DNA of 64,000 nt from Enterococcus villorum (GCF_007990225.1 NZ_BJWF01000007.1:1-64000); one strand, 5' to 3'. Positions 40,344 to 49,174 are shown, counted from the stretch's first letter. Made by a program: numbers and translations. The notes: generated from the letters alone by a model not told the origin.

Positions 40344-41768
40344 ATGAAAAATATAGCCAAAAATTTTTTTTATCAGAGTCTATTTCAAATCACAAAAATT
40401 ATTATCCCAATTGTGACTATACCCATCGTTTCAAATGCTTTAGGTCCAAGTGGCATCGGTATTTATAACTACACTTTTTCCGTTACACAGTGCTTTGTTT
40501 TATTTGCTGGATTAGGTGTAACAATCTATGGGAATCGAGAAATAACCCTAGTCTATAATCGGAAGAAAGAAGAGTTGTCTAAAGTTTTTTGGGAGATTCT
40601 TACTTTTAAAGTGCTAGTAACAGGATTGGTATTGCTTGTTTATTTTATTTTAGCTTTCTTTTTAAAAAATAAACTTTATTTATTTATTCAATCTTTGGGG
40701 ATTTTTGCAGTATTATTTGATGTTTCATGGTTTTTTATGGGGATCGAAGATTTTAAGAAGACAAGTATTTCCAATTTAGTGGTTCAGCTATTCACTTTTT
40801 TCTTGATCATTTTGTTTATCAAAAATGAAGGTGATACTTTAAAGTACACATTGATCCAGGGGCTAGGATTGGTTTTTTCACAAATCAGTGTTTGGCTCTT
40901 TATCCCTAAATATATTCGTTTTACAAAAATAAATATAAAAAACAGTAGTAAACATTTAAAAGAGGCATTTGAATACTTTATTCCTCAGATTGCGATAACA
41001 TTGTATACCAACTTGAATAAAACACTTCTTGGCTTTACATTAGGGAGCACAGCGGTAGGATTTTTTACAAATTCTTTGCAGTTGAATACTGTCTTTGTCA
41101 CGATTATCACCACGCTAGATTTGGTATTGTTGCCTCATATGACTCGTTTTTTTGCCAAAGAAAACATCGAAAAAATCATCAGTATGATGGAAAAAACAAT
41201 CCATCTCCAATTATTTTTTTCGATACCGATCATGTTTGGAATATTAACGGTCTATGATAAATTAGTGCCTTGGTTTTTTGGAGAAAAATTTCTCTATGTT
41301 AATCAAGTGATTCCTTATTTTACAATTTTGATTGTAGTGATTCCACTAGGAATGGCGATCTCAAGACAATATTTGATGCCAATTGGACATATAAAGGAAT
41401 ACAATCGCTCGGTCATTGTTGGTGCAATCATTAATATCGGTGCGAACTTTATTTTGTTACCAACAGTTGGATTTTTTGGTGTCGTGTTTTCATATATTTT
41501 AGCAGAATGCTTGGTTACTTTTGTGCGGACGAAATCTTTTTTGCAACAAACTGATTTTAAATTTGATTTTCGTAAAATCTGTATTTATGTATGTGCAAGC
41601 CTGACCATGTGTTTGGTTACACGCTTTTTAACTAATCAACTAACAAGTAACATGCTGACAAATATTATCCAAGTGTTAATTGCAGCACCGATCTATTTAG
41701 CGATCACCACGATAGCAAGAACGAATCCACTGATTGATTTCATTGTACGTAAAAAGAAAAATGGATAA
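40344..41768 (+). CDS. wzx: Polysaccharide repeat-unit flippase, Wzx-type
   Basis: A 474-residue membrane protein with about 12-14 helices of the MATE/polysaccharide transporter superfamily. The N-terminal IPIVTIPIVSNALGPSGIG and the GIGIYNYT, FGVVFSYILAE segments are typical. It translocates undecaprenyl-linked repeat units across the membrane before Wzy polymerisation. It follows ugd by 3 bp. It is the last gene of the cluster, which ends at the terminator at 41912-41941. Confidence 0.9.
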   Translation: MKNIAKNFFYQSLFQITKIIIPIVTIPIVSNALGPSGIGIYNYTFSVTQCFVLFAGLGVTIYGNREITLVYNRKKEELSKVFWEILTFKVLVTGLVLLVYFILAFFLKNKLYLFIQSLGIFAVLFDVSWFFMGIEDFKKTSISNLVVQLFTFFLIILFIKNEGDTLKYTLIQGLGLVFSQISVWLFIPKYIRFTKINIKNSSKHLKEAFEYFIPQIAITLYTNLNKTLLGFTLGSTAVGFFTNSLQLNTVFVTIITTLDLVLLPHMTRFFAKENIEKIISMMEKTIHLQLFFSIPIMFGILTVYDKLVPWFFGEKFLYVNQVIPYFTILIVVIPLGMAISRQYLMPIGHIKEYNRSVIVGAIINIGANFILLPTVGFFGVVFSYILAECLVTFVRTKSFLQQTDFKFDFRKICIYVCASLTMCLVTRFLTNQLTSNMLTNIIQVLIAAPIYLAITTIARTNPLIDFIVRKKKNG

Positions 41769-41911
41769 ACAAGAAGATAGCAGATGAAAATGGTTCGCAA
41801 GGATAACCCAATAGTTGTAAATCATTTTTTGTTGCAGTCATTGCGAAAGATAACTGATTTTTTTACTAAAAAAATGATGATAGATGCGTGACAACAGAGA
41901 AAAAAGTAAAC

Positions 41912-41941
41912 AAAAAGAGGTTGGAAACCAACCTCTTTTTT
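41912..41941. terminator. Bidirectional terminator at the end of the polysaccharide cluster
   Basis: AAAAAGAGGTTGG pairs perfectly with CCAACCTCTTTTT around an AAA loop. It serves both the cluster and the convergent yidC2 gene. Confidence 0.9.
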
Positions 41942-41949
41942 ATCTACCG

Positions 41950-42882
41950 TTATTTCCGATTTTGTTGTTTGCCGGAATTACGACCGTTTTGTTTTTTGGA
42001 AGCTTGTAGTTGTTTCGTCGGTTGCTTTTCTTCTTCTGCAGGGGTGACATCTTTACGAGGAGTCACTACTTGTTTTGGTGGGTTTTGTTTTAATTCTTCA
42101 GCTACTTGGGCTTTTAATTTTGGTTTCATTATCACATTCGTAATAAATGTTTGTAAGCAACTAAAAATACCGCCGACTACCCAGTAAAGCGTCACGCCAG
42201 CTGGTGCGCTAATTGACATAAAGACGATCATCGCAGGAGAGACAATTAACATCGTGCGCATTGTTTTCTTTTGTTCTTCAGGAATTCCGATTGTAGAGAT
42301 ATACCCTTGAAGTAAATAGGCAATACCTGCAATTGCCACTAAAAGAAAACTAGGATTACCAAGGTCAATACCATAAAATGAAGAATCGCGAATACCTTCT
42401 GTATAACGAGCAGTGAAATAAAGGGCTGAGAATATCGGCATTTGAATCAGTAGAGGTAAACAACCAATTCCGCCTGTCATACTTAGTCCGTTTTCACGAT
42501 AGACTTGTTGCATCTCTGCTTGAGCAGCCATTTGTTCTTCACGAGTCGTAGCAGTTTTCAGTTTTTCCTGCGCTGCTTGTACTTGTGGTTTCAACGCTTG
42601 CATTTTTTCAGATTGAATCATTGTTTTCTTCGATTGACTAATACCTAATGGCAAAATGATAATACGAACAATGACTGTCATCAAAATAACAGCCCAACCA
42701 TAAGACCAGTTGAAGTTCTCCACTAAATATGTAATCGCTTGACCCATTGGATGAACTAATAGTCGGTACACAATGCCTGATGTATCAGGATTACCATTTG
42801 AATCTAAACGTACACAACCAGACAAGAAAAGCAAGATTGTCGCTAGGCTAGAACCCAATAACCAATTTTTCCATTTATTCAT
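41950..42882 (-). CDS. yidC: Membrane protein insertase YidC2/OxaA-type
   Basis: A 310-residue lipoprotein insertase. It has a signal peptide with lipobox LSGC (cysteine at about residue 22), five membrane helices, conserved VRIIILPLGISQSKK and GCLPLLIQMPIFSALY segments, and a long lysine/glutamine-rich C-terminal tail. A tail of this kind marks the YidC2 paralogue, which can contact ribosomes. It inserts membrane proteins alone or with SecYEG. It is transcribed opposite to the polysaccharide cluster. Confidence 0.95.
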   Translation of the reverse strand: MNKWKNWLLGSSLATILLFLSGCVRLDSNGNPDTSGIVYRLLVHPMGQAITYLVENFNWSYGWAVILMTVIVRIIILPLGISQSKKTMIQSEKMQALKPQVQAAQEKLKTATTREEQMAAQAEMQQVYRENGLSMTGGIGCLPLLIQMPIFSALYFTARYTEGIRDSSFYGIDLGNPSFLLVAIAGIAYLLQGYISTIGIPEEQKKTMRTMLIVSPAMIVFMSISAPAGVTLYWVVGGIFSCLQTFITNVIMKPKLKAQVAEELKQNPPKQVVTPRKDVTPAEEEKQPTKQLQASKKQNGRNSGKQQNRK

Positions 42883-43188
42883 AAAATACTTCCTCTTTTA
42901 TAATTTTTACACAAAGTTAACTATACTAAAAAAGCACTCATAATTCAATCTACTTCATAGAAATTTCATATAAATCACTCGTCGAATAGATGAAACATTT
43001 CATTTTTATAGCATAAAAAATTCTGCCAAGAAAAGACATAGGATAAATAGTAGGTAAGTAAACCCAACAATTTTAACCAAAAGTAATAAAAGCATACTAA
43101 AATAATGAGTGCAAACTAGCTAAGAAGAAAGGTTTCCGCTATGTGAATAATTTATGAGTAAATTTATCAGAGGTAGTTGGATCATATA

Positions 43189-43278
43189 GGAAAAAAGAGT
43201 GTGAGAAGAAGGGATGGATCTACGAAGAAGGATGCAAAAAATGTTCGCAGAAGCTCTTTTTTCGTCATACTCTTTTTC
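43189..43278. terminator. Long inverted repeat downstream of acylphosphatase
   Basis: AAAAAAGAGTGTGA at the left pairs (one G-U) with TCATACTCTTTTTC at the right, around a loop of about 60 bases; an inner CTCTTTTTT gives an alternative pairing. It probably ends the minus-strand acylphosphatase transcript. The rest of 42883-43188 shows no gene. Confidence 0.45.
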
Positions 43279-43328
43279 TTATCTTTTTTCATTTATTCGT
43301 TTACTCTTTGGGTCATCAATAAAAAGGA

Positions 43329-43613
43329 TTAACCAATGACATCAAATGTTTTTCTTTCTTCCATCATGGGATTTTCTTGTAAGTCGACATATTGGACACG
43401 ACCACTTGGGCTAGGTGATTTTTTGACTTCTTCAATAAATTTTTTGATGATCTCCTCTTCCCCAAAAGCTTCAATCGTGACAGAACCATCCTCTTCATTT
43501 TTTACAGTTCCTGTCACACCCAATTGGTCAGCAACAATTTTTGTCATATAACGAAAACCAACGCCTTGCACACGTCCTTGGACATTCATTTTGACTTTAT
43601 TCATCGTATCCAC
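43329..43613 (-). CDS. acyP: Acylphosphatase
   Basis: A 94-residue protein hydrolysing acyl phosphates. The catalytic arginine is in GRVQGVGFRYMTK (N-terminal phosphate loop) and the asparagine in TGTVKNEEDGSVTIEAFG. Size and motifs are standard. It is divergent from the rRNA methyltransferase gene, with 98 bp between starts containing an extended -10 for the latter. Confidence 0.95.
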   Translation of the reverse strand: MDTMNKVKMNVQGRVQGVGFRYMTKIVADQLGVTGTVKNEEDGSVTIEAFGEEEIIKKFIEEVKKSPSPSGRVQYVDLQENPMMEERKTFDVIG

Positions 43614-43685
43614 CTATCTTTCCTTTATTTTTAAATTAATGATACCGATTTTTTGAGAAGGAAACAAGTTCAAGGAACGAATCCA

Positions 43686-43694
43686 TGCTATAAT
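43686..43694 (+). promoter_or_regulatory. Extended -10 promoter of the TrmH-family gene
   Basis: TGCTATAAT is an extended -10 ending 17 bp before the chosen GTG start. No good -35 is seen. Confidence 0.5.
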
Positions 43695-43711
43695 GAAGCG
43701 AGGTGAAAAAT

Positions 43712-44479
43712 GTGAAAGAAATCCAATCAGCAAAAAATCCAAGAATCAAAGAATTAAAAAAACTACATAAAAAAAAATTTCGAGAAGAAACAGGCGAATA
43801 CCTACTCGAAGGGTTTCATTTGATTGAAGAAGCGGTCTCTTCCGATGCAAGTGTAAAAGAAATCTTAATCACACAAAAAGGACTAGCAGAATGGTCTTCT
43901 TGGCTTGAAAGAAATCAGGAAATTCCTCGTATTTTGGTGACGGATGAAGTGATGTCTGCTGTGTCTGATTTACCAACCCCACAAGGTATATTAGCCGTTA
44001 TGCACTATGAAACAGTCAAAATGCCAGCCGTTTCTGGTGGATGGTTGTTACTAGACAATGTCCAAGATCCTGGAAATGTAGGCACAATGATACGTACGGC
44101 GGATGCATTTGGTTTATCTTGTGTTGTTCTAGGAAAAGGCACGGCTGATATCTATAGTACAAAAGTTTTAAGAAGCATGCAGGGGAGTAATTTCCATCTT
44201 CCTATTATCCAAGAAGACCTTGAATTACTCATTCCTAAGTTAAAAGAAAATGGATTGATGATCTACGGTACGGAATTAAACGAAGAAGCAGTTTCACTAA
44301 CGAAAGTGGATGCATCAATGAATTATGCGATTGTTATGGGGAATGAAGGGCAAGGGGTACGTTCTGAGATTCTTTCATTGACGGACCAAAATGTTTATAT
44401 ACCGATTCAAGGAAATGCTGAATCATTAAATGTAGGAGTGGCAGCTGGAATCATTCTTTACCATTTCTCTTTATGTTAA
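43712..44479 (+). CDS. TrmH/SpoU-family RNA 2'-O-methyltransferase
   Basis: A 255-residue SPOUT methyltransferase that uses SAM to methylate ribose in rRNA or tRNA. An N-terminal substrate-binding domain (ETGEYLLEGFHLIEEA) is followed by the SPOUT knot motifs LLDNVQDPGNVGTMIRTA, IVMGNEGQGV and IPIQGNAESLNVGVAAGI (motifs 1-3). I prefer GTG 43712, since AGGTG lies six bases before it; an upstream in-frame GTG at 43703 overlaps that site. The exact target nucleotide is not predictable. Confidence 0.9.
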   Translation: MKEIQSAKNPRIKELKKLHKKKFREETGEYLLEGFHLIEEAVSSDASVKEILITQKGLAEWSSWLERNQEIPRILVTDEVMSAVSDLPTPQGILAVMHYETVKMPAVSGGWLLLDNVQDPGNVGTMIRTADAFGLSCVVLGKGTADIYSTKVLRSMQGSNFHLPIIQEDLELLIPKLKENGLMIYGTELNEEAVSLTKVDASMNYAIVMGNEGQGVRSEILSLTDQNVYIPIQGNAESLNVGVAAGIILYHFSLC

Positions 44480-44597
44480 GGAACTATTAAGCTTTCCGCA
44501 TTTTTCTGAAACCTCACTAGAATAATCCGAACATTAGTGATATACTATGTTCAATTTCAAAGAGAATGAAATTCAAAAAGGTGGCAGATCGATAATT

Positions 44598-45101
44598 ATG
44601 ACAGAACTATGGCGTGAAGACGAAGAATATCTCTCTTATGTAGAAGATTTATTGGAAACAGACGCAGTGCAGAAACTAGCTAATTATACACAACATGTCC
44701 ACTCAACTCGTTTAGAACACTCTCTTAGTGTTTCATATTACAGCTATAAATTAGCCAAAAAATGGGGAGGCGATGTAAGAGCAACAGCTCGGGCAGGACT
44801 TTTACATGATCTTTTCTATTACGATTGGCGTACGACGAAATTTGATGAAGGTACGCATGCTTATATTCATCCAAGAATTGCTGTAAAAAACGCTGAAAAG
44901 ATTACTGAACTTTCAGATTTAGAGCGCGATATTATTTTGAAACATATGTGGGGGGCAACGATTGCTCCACCAAAATATAAAGAAAGCTATATTGTTACTT
45001 TTGTTGATAAGTACTGTGCGGTGAAAGAAGCAGCGCAACCGATGACAGATTCAATGAAACACAAATGGCAACGATATTTTGGTAAAAAACAATCCATTTA
45101 G
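44598..45101 (+). CDS. HD-domain hydrolase
   Basis: A 167-residue HD-superfamily phosphohydrolase. Metal-binding residues are visible in HVHSTRLEHSLSVSYYSY, the HD pair in AGLLHDLFYYDW, HPRIAVKNA, and the final aspartate in VTFVDKYCAV. The substrate is unknown; relatives include YfbR-like and Cas3-like nucleotidases, and no partner gene is suggested by context. I chose ATG 44598, with AAAGGTGG upstream. An in-frame ATG at 44547 directly follows a TATACT that looks like the promoter -10. Confidence 0.85.
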   Translation: MTELWREDEEYLSYVEDLLETDAVQKLANYTQHVHSTRLEHSLSVSYYSYKLAKKWGGDVRATARAGLLHDLFYYDWRTTKFDEGTHAYIHPRIAVKNAEKITELSDLERDIILKHMWGATIAPPKYKESYIVTFVDKYCAVKEAAQPMTDSMKHKWQRYFGKKQSI

Positions 45102-45128
45102 TTTCATTTGATGTGATTAAGAAATCTT

Positions 45129-45162
45129 CCTGCGAAATTTTGTAAAATTTCGCAGGTTTTTT
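45129..45162 (+). terminator. Terminator after the HD-domain gene
   Basis: CCTGCGAAATTTT pairs perfectly with AAAATTTCGCAGG, followed by six T residues. Confidence 0.9.
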
Positions 45163-45167
45163 GTTTG

Positions 45168-45196
45168 TTGACGAATCGAGGTTTTTCCTGTTTACT
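45168..45196 (+). promoter_or_regulatory. Candidate promoter of the FusB-family leader
   Basis: TTGACG (45168-45173) and TTTACT (45191-45196) are separated by 17 bp. They lie directly before the leader peptide region. Confidence 0.45.
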
Positions 45197-45243
45197 TTAG
45201 TTAAAGAAACAGGCTGATTAAAAATAAAGGGGGTGATGATAAG

Positions 45244-45288
45244 ATGCTGAATGGATCTTATTTAAAAGCGTGGAAAGGTTTCAACTAG
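45244..45288 (+). CDS. Leader peptide of the FusB-family gene
   Basis: A 14-codon ORF (MLNGSYLKAWKGFN) follows a very strong ribosome binding site, AAAGGGGGTGATG, seven or so bases upstream. Its stop is directly followed by alternative hairpins that involve the ribosome binding site of the FusB-family gene. The layout is that of a translational attenuator, as known for erm and fusB-type resistance genes. It is too short for routine gene finding. Confidence 0.65.
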   Translation: MLNGSYLKAWKGFN

Positions 45289-45289
45289 C

Positions 45290-45343
45290 GTACTTTGTGG
45301 AAGTTCTTTTCTTCAAAGTACATTCATTTGCAAGAAGAAAGGA
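45290..45343 (+). promoter_or_regulatory. Alternative hairpins sequestering the FusB-family ribosome binding site
   Basis: Helix A: GTACTTTG (45290-45297) with CAAAGTAC (45314-45321). Helix B: TCTTTTCTTC (45305-45314) with GAAGAAAGGA (45334-45343), ten pairs with one G-U, covering the AAAGGA ribosome binding site. B uses the loop of A plus one arm base, so A and B should exclude each other. Confidence 0.65.
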
Positions 45344-45351
45344 CTTAAATC

Positions 45352-46002
45352 ATGGAACAATCAATTAAACCTTACCAATATTTTTTTATCAAACGAGAAG
45401 TTACACATTTATTATCCGTTTACCATTCAGTTAACGATCCTAAAACAGTAGCGACTGTTCAAGCTCAAGCTGTAGAAAAAATCAAAGAATTGTTAGACAG
45501 TTCTTCGCCAATCGTTGACCTTTTCTTAGAAAACATTTTGGATGCTACGTTAAAAAAAGAAAAAGCTGAACGGTTATTAGAAGAATTAAAAGAGTCGGTT
45601 CTTCCTTTTGAGCAACCAACGAAAATACAGATCGAAAAATTATTCCGAAAAGTGAAAAAATTAAAGCAACCTGATTGGCAACACTTAGATTTAAAAGAAT
45701 GCACTTATATTGGATGGAACGATTCTGGAAGTCAGAAGAAATTTATGATTTATTATGATGAACAAGGTAAATTAAGCGGCATTCATGGGGCATTATCGCC
45801 AACAGTTACTAAAGGAATTTGTACAATCTGTAAAAAGACTTCAAGTGTTTCGCTTTTTTTAGCAACAACCAAGTCTAATTCTGACGGAACGTATACGAAA
45901 AAAGGAAACTATATTTGTCATGATAGTGAACAATGCAATCACCATTTAGTTCAATTAGCTCCTTTTTATGAATTTACGGAACTTGTAAAAAAAGAAAGAT
46001 AA
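45352..46002 (+). CDS. FusB/FusC-family EF-G-binding protein
   Basis: A 216-residue protein of the FusB family (EF-G-binding N-terminal domain plus C-terminal treble-clef zinc finger). The N-terminal helical half includes PYQYFFIKREVTHLL. The C-terminal half has the zinc pairs C-x2-C (GICTICKKT) and C-x5-C (CHDSEQC). Family members bind EF-G and free it from ribosomes stalled by fusidic acid; chromosomal copies occur in several Firmicutes. The leader peptide and ribosome-binding-site hairpin upstream suggest inducible expression. AAAGGA lies eight bases before ATG 45352. Actual resistance is not shown by sequence. Confidence 0.88.
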   Translation: MEQSIKPYQYFFIKREVTHLLSVYHSVNDPKTVATVQAQAVEKIKELLDSSSPIVDLFLENILDATLKKEKAERLLEELKESVLPFEQPTKIQIEKLFRKVKKLKQPDWQHLDLKECTYIGWNDSGSQKKFMIYYDEQGKLSGIHGALSPTVTKGICTICKKTSSVSLFLATTKSNSDGTYTKKGNYICHDSEQCNHHLVQLAPFYEFTELVKKER

Positions 46003-46052
46003 TTTCATTGTTTTTTTCATAAATCTGTGCTAATTTATTTAGTGAAGTGAAT

Positions 46053-46147
46053 AGGTGATGGTGTTCGCCTTTAAACGTTATTCTTTAGATAACTAATGAC
46101 GCCTACTAAAAAATGGGAATACCCTTTTTTTAGTAGGCGTTTTTTTG
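46053..46147 (+). promoter_or_regulatory. Fluoride riboswitch (crcB motif) with terminator
   Basis: The aptamer carries GGTGATGGTGTTCGCC (46054-46069), then TTAAAC and a 3' CTAATGACGCCTACT. These match the conserved fluoride riboswitch features. The 3' aptamer strand ACGCCTACT (46099-46107) also forms the left arm of a terminator with AGTAGGCGT (46132-46140) and a T run. Fluoride binding should therefore prevent termination and turn on the antiporter gene. Confidence 0.9.
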
Positions 46148-46160
46148 AGGAGGAAACAAA

Positions 46161-47435
46161 ATGGAAAATCAATTATCTGATCCACTGAGGATTGTCGTGT
46201 ATATGGCCAAGTGGCTACTCATTACATTTATTTTAGGTATTTTTATGGGAAGCTTATCCGCATTTTTTTTAAATAGTTTAACTTTTGTAACGAATGTTCG
46301 ACTTGCATTTCCTTGGCTTTTATTGCTTTTACCAATCAGTGGCGGAATTTTTGCTTTTTTGTACAACGCATATGGGAAAAATGCTGCTAGAGGAAATAAT
46401 TTAGTGATTGATCAAGGCAATGGTGGAGAGGAAAACATCCCGTTACGTTTGATCCCTTTGACGTTATTTGGAACCATTACGACGCATTTATTTGGCGGAT
46501 CTGTTGGCCGAGAAGGGACGGCTGTCCAGATGGGTGGGGCTTTGGCGGAAAACTTTGCTCGGCTTATTCAGCTGAATAAATTGGAACGTGAATTATTAGT
46601 TATTAGTGGAATCAGTGCGGGATTTAGCTCAGTCTTTGGCACGCCTTTAGCGGGCACATTGTTTGGCTTAGAAGTACTGGCGATTGGTAAAGTCAGAACA
46701 GAAGCAATTTTTCCCAGCTTTTTTGCTGCTTTATTTGCTAATTTTGTCACAGAAAGCTTTGGTGTCAAACATATTCATTACGACATGGGAAGTATCCCAA
46801 CTTGGAATGTCGCGCTTTTTTTTAAACTGCTAATAGCTGGGATTGCTTTTGGACTTATCGGATGGGTATTTAGCCGTTCGATTGTCTTTTTAAAGGGATG
46901 GTATGCCAAAAGAATGCCAAATCCTGTCATCCGCAATTTTATTGGTGGAGCAATTGTTGTATTAGTAGCAGTAGTTTTGCAAACACAAAGATATCTTGGA
47001 TTAAGTTTGCCTTTATTAGAAGAAGCATTTAACGGAACGGCTCATTTTTATGATTTTATCGGAAAGTTAGGATTTACTGTGCTGTCATTAGGCGCTGGTT
47101 ATCAAGGTGGGGAAGTCACACCTTTATTTGAAATTGGCGCAACTCTAGGTGCAGCGTTGGCACCAATTCTACATGTTTCTATCCCATTCTTAGCAGGATT
47201 AGGTTTTATTGGTGTGTTTTCTGGCGCAACGAATACACCCATTGCTTGCTTTATTATGGGGATTGAATTATTTGGTGGACAAGCAGCGAGTTACTTCTTT
47301 ATGGTTTGCTTGGTGAGCTTTATGTGTTCTGGTAATAGTGGGATTTATTCTGCACAAAAAGTAGAGGTTAAAAAAGGAATTCTCTTTTTACCGATCATGG
47401 AAAGTAAATCATGGAAAAGAAAAAAGAAACGCTAG
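46161..47435 (+). CDS. CLC-type fluoride/proton antiporter
   Basis: A 424-residue polytopic CLC protein. The gating glutamate is in GSVGREGTAVQMGG (residues about 113-126), GYQGGEVTPLFEIGATLG replaces the chloride-type GxFxP loop, and GVFSGATNTPIACFIMGIEL follows. The GREGT and GGEVTPLF signatures and the missing GSGIP serine motif are those of CLC-F transporters, which export fluoride. The fluoride riboswitch 14 bp upstream is strong independent support. AGGAGG precedes the ATG. Confidence 0.92.
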   Translation: MENQLSDPLRIVVYMAKWLLITFILGIFMGSLSAFFLNSLTFVTNVRLAFPWLLLLLPISGGIFAFLYNAYGKNAARGNNLVIDQGNGGEENIPLRLIPLTLFGTITTHLFGGSVGREGTAVQMGGALAENFARLIQLNKLERELLVISGISAGFSSVFGTPLAGTLFGLEVLAIGKVRTEAIFPSFFAALFANFVTESFGVKHIHYDMGSIPTWNVALFFKLLIAGIAFGLIGWVFSRSIVFLKGWYAKRMPNPVIRNFIGGAIVVLVAVVLQTQRYLGLSLPLLEEAFNGTAHFYDFIGKLGFTVLSLGAGYQGGEVTPLFEIGATLGAALAPILHVSIPFLAGLGFIGVFSGATNTPIACFIMGIELFGGQAASYFFMVCLVSFMCSGNSGIYSAQKVEVKKGILFLPIMESKSWKRKKKR

Positions 47436-47666
47436 GTTTGTCTCATTTATAAAAATACGATTAAAAGAAGTGGGCAACGACAAGGTTTAAGTAGAAAGAT
47501 TTTAGCTTCTACTCGCTAATGTTTATTGGGTTTCAATGGCAGAAGAAGAAATTTTTTCATAACTTATCAAAATGCTAATTTATGTAACTCTGTATTTTAT
47601 AAAAATAGAAAAGGACAAAACTTTAAAATAGAATATGCGGTGTTTAAAGCATGAATTCTGCGAAAG

Positions 47667-47720
47667 ATAAGCCCCAAAAATCAAAAACAAGCAGAGCTGT
47701 TTTCGATTTTTGGGGCTTAT
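47667..47720. terminator. Bidirectional terminator
   Basis: AAGCCCCAAAAATC (from 47669) pairs with GATTTTTGGGGCTT (ending at 47718), with an inner AAAACA/TGTTTT extension. It lies between the convergent CLC-F and DUF218 genes. I see nothing else in 47436-47666. Confidence 0.8.
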
Positions 47721-47764
47721 TTGTTGTGCCAGGATATATGAATTCTACCCTTTTTATTGACTCG

Positions 47765-48964
47765 TTAAATAAAGTAAGTAACAAGTGCCGATACTACTGC
47801 AAACAGAACAATCAAACTACCAACGAATAAGTGCCTTTTTTTATGCAAGACTAAAATGGCAATATACTCCCTTAAAAAGGCATTTGGTAAGTAGTAGAAT
47901 GCTGTTTTACTCCCAATACCATCTGCTTTTAATTTCGCTTGCCGTGCATAAATTCCCGCTCGGAAAATATGATAATTATTGGAAGAAAAAATCGCACGAT
48001 AAGGACCGTCTGAACGTTGATCCATGATCTCCTTGGAAAATCGCATATTTTCAAGAGTAGTTTTAGAATGAGTTTCCACTAAAATATCTCTTTCAGGTAT
48101 TCCTTTTCCTAGTGCATACTGTTTCATCGCAATAGCTTCGGGTAATTTTTCATCAGCACCTTGTCCGCCAGACATCAATAAAACAGGCGGATTCAAAGTT
48201 GCTTTACTTTGGGCCCAGTAAAAAGCAATGGCTTTGTCAATTCGTTTGGCCAAAAGAGGAGAGACTTTTTCGCCATTAATTAATCCCGCACCTAAAACGA
48301 CAATGTAGTGTTGATTATATCTTGGACGATTGAACTGGTATAAAAAAGAAACAGTCATAAAGTTATAAAAAACGATAAATAGATAGATTAAAGTAGCAGG
48401 GACTGCCGAAAATAAAACGTTGAACCATTGAGGTAAATACTGAATAAAGTAAATTTGGAACACAATAAACAATGTTAGAAAAATAGCTAACAATAAAGTT
48501 AAAAGATTTGCCAAAGAACGAGATTCTCTTCTTAAAACAACAAGACTGTTCCAAAATAAAAAAACAATTAGGATATAAATACCAAATATTAAAATAAGTA
48601 AAATCGGAATTGCGATGAGTGCAATTAAACCACCAATAAAAATATTTTGTGTTTCGATAAGTAATTTAAATAAGTAAACACCAAAACTAAATAAAAATAA
48701 ATTGAACAAAACACCGTTCAGTAATCTACGTTTTTCAGTAAAATAGGAAAAGGCAAATATACTGAAAAAAAGTAAGGGAATCAAAAAATAAAAGGTAGAA
48801 TAAAAGATTTCCAAAACAATAAAATAAGTGACCATCATCATAAATGTCCATGTTCCACAATAAAAGAACAATGCTGGATCACTTTGACGTCGCCGCCAAT
48901 ACAAAATCCCACCAAACCCTAAAACATAGAGGACCAAGAAAAGCAGGTCTCTTGTCAGATTCAT
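47765..48964 (-). CDS. YdcF/SanA-like DUF218 membrane protein
   Basis: A 399-residue protein. The N-terminal half has about eight hydrophobic helices. The C-terminal half is a DUF218 domain beginning IVVLGAGLINGEKVSPLL, with MSGGQGADEKLPEA and ILVETHSKTTLENMRFS, followed by a last membrane helix. DUF218 proteins (SanA, YdcF) are implicated in envelope functions, with no proven reaction. It is transcribed convergently with the CLC-F gene. The start ATG has GGAG upstream on the minus strand. Confidence 0.88.
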   Translation of the reverse strand: MNLTRDLLFLVLYVLGFGGILYWRRRQSDPALFFYCGTWTFMMMVTYFIVLEIFYSTFYFLIPLLFFSIFAFSYFTEKRRLLNGVLFNLFLFSFGVYLFKLLIETQNIFIGGLIALIAIPILLILIFGIYILIVFLFWNSLVVLRRESRSLANLLTLLLAIFLTLFIVFQIYFIQYLPQWFNVLFSAVPATLIYLFIVFYNFMTVSFLYQFNRPRYNQHYIVVLGAGLINGEKVSPLLAKRIDKAIAFYWAQSKATLNPPVLLMSGGQGADEKLPEAIAMKQYALGKGIPERDILVETHSKTTLENMRFSKEIMDQRSDGPYRAIFSSNNYHIFRAGIYARQAKLKADGIGSKTAFYYLPNAFLREYIAILVLHKKRHLFVGSLIVLFAVVSALVTYFI

Positions 48965-49174
48965 AAAATTAACTCCTTTCGTTTAGTTAACACATCAAAT
49001 GAAATACGTTCATTCTCGGCAAATCAGTGAAATGAATTTTTACTGATTGTAAAATCATTCACTGTTTTACAACCTTTATTATTATAGCGAAATATCTAGA
49101 AAAAAGCTGTTTTGAAAAGTTGGAAACAAAAAAAGAATAAAGATCCATCTTACATAAAAAAACGAGAATAAACT

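Noticed and set aside
41888-42187. 99-codon plus-strand ORF opposite yidC2
   Set aside because: It runs through the bidirectional terminator and antisense to a clear yidC2 gene.
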